Origin: JBCCIM01 sp965263205
GTDB lineage: Bacteria; Bacteroidota; Rhodothermia; Rhodothermales; JAHQVL01
DNA: 64,000 bases
Assembly (NCBI GenBank): GCA_965263205.1
Contig: CBDHHF010000009.1
Coordinates: 62,001-126,000 of the forward strand
Reading direction: 5' to 3'
Shown piece by piece: positions 62,074 through 64,000 of the stretch. The position numbers were made by a program, and so were the translations under genes. Position 1 is the first letter of the stretch. Each line of letters begins with the position of its first letter. The notes under the pieces were generated by a model. It was not told the DNA's origin, did not search any database, and worked only from the letters and a program-made list of their open reading frames with translations.

Positions 62074-64000
62074 ATGCGAATGGATAGGATTCCTTCATTC
62101 CTACCAATGCTGTTGCTCACTTTCCTGGTGAGCAGCAGTTTTTGCATGCCTGTGCTGGCACAAGAGAATGAAGAGGAACGGTATACGCTCGTATTGCGCA
62201 ACGTAGGGCTTGAACAAGCGCTCGAGCAGTTGGTGTTTACTACAAAAATGAACTTGCTTTATGATCCTGTCTTGATCAAGAAGCAAACTATTTTTTGTAA
62301 TTCACGTGACGTACCCGCAGAAGATATTCTGCGCTGTATTACGAAAGGAGCAGAACTTGACTTCTATCAGCTCTCAAGCGGTACCTATGTCCTTGTAGAG
62401 CAGGCGCAAGAAGAGCCGCAATACGGCGACCTTGCCGGCATCGTTGTTGACATCGAAACGGGTGAGCCCCTCCCCTACGCCAACGTATTTCTGGCCGACG
62501 CATCTACAGGAACAGCTGCCAACAGTGCTGGCATGTTCAGTTTCACCTCGCTCCTCAAAGGGACACACGCCGTCGTCGCGACTTATGTTGGCTACGAGCC
62601 GGCACTGGACAGTGTTTGGATTCCTGCAGAAGGTCAAATTCGTAAAAGTATTGGCCTCAAACCCTCCCCTATTGTTGCCGATCCCATTGTCGTAAATGGC
62701 CTCCAGCAGCGCCTGCCTTCGGTGGATCTTGAAACTGAAAAGTTGACCCCTGAAAGCTTCTCACGATCTGGATTTCAGGGAACGGACGATGTATTGTACA
62801 ACGCTGGCTCCTCGATGGCCGTTGGCATCCGTCCGCCTTATGTAGATTTGCATATTCAAGGTGGTGAATCAAGCGAGCATCAAATACAGCTTGACGGTGC
62901 ACCTGTGTTTGAACCCGTTAGTCTGGGACGTTTGCTTGGCGCGTTTAGCCCACTTGCCATTGGACGCCTAACGGTCCACAAGGCTGGATTTGGTGCACCT
63001 GTGGGTAGTCAATTAGCGGGTATCATCTCAGCCCAGCAGCACATTGAGCCCAAATCTGGAGATAACGTTACGTTGCAGCTTGATCCCGTTAGTGCAAACG
63101 GACGCGTAAGCTTTGGCATTGATCTGCCTGGCGATGCGGAGAGCGCATTCATGTTTGCAGGTCGAACCAGTGTTTGGGATCTCTATAAGTATAATACGCT
63201 CGACGGCATGCTTGAGGAGTGGAACGTGATTGATCCTCAACTATCAGCAACTGCCCTTGGGGTTGATGCAACAGCACTACGTTTCACCCCGCACCGCCAC
63301 GGTTCTGACGTTGGATTTTCAGATTTGCACGCTGCGGGCCGTATTACCCTTAACCCATTCCACAAGCTCTATTTCTCAGCTTATCAGGGCAAAAACAACA
63401 TTGGTACAGAGTTGCTGTCATCTGCATCTTCAAACGCAGCAGAAGCAGATTTTATCTTGCTCACACGAGACAAGTATCGCTGGACAAACACAACGGCAGT
63501 TGTTAAACACGAATGGTTGCTTGGTGCACGCGCCATGGGCGTGCTCAAACTTAGCAACAGTTTGCATACGCTTCGGCATAATTACAACATGATCGACAGC
63601 GATGCTGTTACGCTTCCAGATAATATCGACACAGCAGGCATCGAACAAGCATTAACTACGCAACTTGATACGAGCGATGCACCTGACGATAAGAATCGGG
63701 TTCGCGAAACAACAGCAAGTGCACAGCTTGAGTTGAGCCTTACCAAGAATCATCATTTGATTACAGGCATCGAAGCGACCTCTGTTTCAAATCGTTTCAG
63801 CCTGGACAGCCCATTTTTTGTGCAACTGGAAACGGCAAACGACACGTGGCGCGCAGCCGGCTATGTGCACGATAAAATTGCTATCGGGCTCAATACAAAC
63901 ATCGAAGCTGGCACACGGTTGACCTACATTCCGGACCGGGAAACGGTTTATTTTGAGCCACGCGTTTCGCTGCGGCATGACGTTGTCCGCAGTGGCATCG
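62074..64000 (+). CDS. TonB-dependent receptor with STN signalling domain, partial
   Basis: The reading frame is open from the ATG at 62074 to the end of the window (642 codons seen; 3' end missing). Signal peptide to about residue 29 (SSFCMPVLAQ). STN domain about 37-110 (YTLVLRNVGLEQALEQLVFT, LIKKQTIFCNSRDVPAEDIL). A carboxypeptidase-regulatory-like domain about 118-200 (GDLAGIVVDIETGEPLPYAN, FSFTSLLKGTHAVVATYVGY). Plug region about 215-330 with HIQGGESSEHQIQLDGAP and SPLAIGRLTVHKAGFGAPVG, then barrel strands. The STN is the mark of transducers that signal to FecR. Substrate unknown; iron or glycan complexes are usual. AGGAAAAAA precedes the ATG at good distance. Confidence 0.93.
   Translation, partial: MRMDRIPSFLPMLLLTFLVSSSFCMPVLAQENEEERYTLVLRNVGLEQALEQLVFTTKMNLLYDPVLIKKQTIFCNSRDVPAEDILRCITKGAELDFYQLSSGTYVLVEQAQEEPQYGDLAGIVVDIETGEPLPYANVFLADASTGTAANSAGMFSFTSLLKGTHAVVATYVGYEPALDSVWIPAEGQIRKSIGLKPSPIVADPIVVNGLQQRLPSVDLETEKLTPESFSRSGFQGTDDVLYNAGSSMAVGIRPPYVDLHIQGGESSEHQIQLDGAPVFEPVSLGRLLGAFSPLAIGRLTVHKAGFGAPVGSQLAGIISAQQHIEPKSGDNVTLQLDPVSANGRVSFGIDLPGDAESAFMFAGRTSVWDLYKYNTLDGMLEEWNVIDPQLSATALGVDATALRFTPHRHGSDVGFSDLHAAGRITLNPFHKLYFSAYQGKNNIGTELLSSASSNAAEADFILLTRDKYRWTNTTAVVKHEWLLGARAMGVLKLSNSLHTLRHNYNMIDSDAVTLPDNIDTAGIEQALTTQLDTSDAPDDKNRVRETTASAQLELSLTKNHHLITGIEATSVSNRFSLDSPFFVQLETANDTWRAAGYVHDKIAIGLNTNIEAGTRLTYIPDRETVYFEPRVSLRHDVVRSGI

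Overview
The window looks like a chromosome segment (moderate GC, dense genes) from a marine-type member of the Rhodothermota/Bacteroidota group. Supporting signs are a type IX secretion (T9SS) C-terminal sorting domain on a secreted nuclease, a PorP/SprF-like protein beside a large adhesin-like protein, a DUF4835-family remnant, two S46 dipeptidyl peptidases, a GWxTD-domain protein, a BlaI/M56 pair, and an ECF sigma / FecR / STN-type TonB-dependent receptor locus. GCCGGC is very frequent throughout.

Layout. 0.06-14.5 kb: housekeeping and envelope genes (Sua5, a hybrid histidine kinase, a T9SS-type nuclease, a lipoprotein, a subtilase with a 24-Asp tail, gluconokinase / ABC ATPase / cobalamin adenosyltransferase, an M23 peptidase, a GNAT). 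14.8-27.4 kb: one long minus-strand cluster coding, in transcription order, a TPR lipoprotein, an FG-GAP/CARDB surface protein, a PorP/SprF-like barrel, an ExbB/TolQ protein fused to Ig-like domains, two ExbD/TolR proteins, a TonB-like single-pass protein, a second TPR lipoprotein and a secreted protein. This is the best candidate for an undescribed system: a proton-motive-force motor dedicated to an outer-membrane surface apparatus. 27.8-35.3 kb: an HxlR regulator, a HipA-like kinase with DUF3037, an orphan NarL regulator, and two tandem S46 peptidases. 35.5 kb: tRNA-Leu(TAG).

35.6-43.7 kb: five of six neighbouring protein genes are interrupted by frameshifts (DUF4835, PorV-like barrel, small membrane protein, helix-hairpin-helix barrel protein, M56-HEAT sensor), while the genes on both sides read cleanly. 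The lesions I can see are all indels, so either recent decay or local assembly error is possible. 43.7-54.6 kb: BlaI with operator-like palindromes, a zinc-ribbon protein, a peptidase / beta-propeller / barrel protein, a membrane protein, AlaS and a GWxTD protein. 54.7-64 kb: a Wzi-like barrel, two unknown proteins, two DUF4097-like solenoid proteins, then sigma factor, anti-sigma factor and a TonB-dependent receptor that runs off the window.

Intergenic space holds several dispersed hairpin repeats (ATCCT...AGGAT family), a 14-bp tandem array, and a few hairpin terminators. I saw no CRISPR array, rRNA, complete insertion sequence, integrase or prophage gene. All function calls rest on reading motifs by eye; no database search was run.
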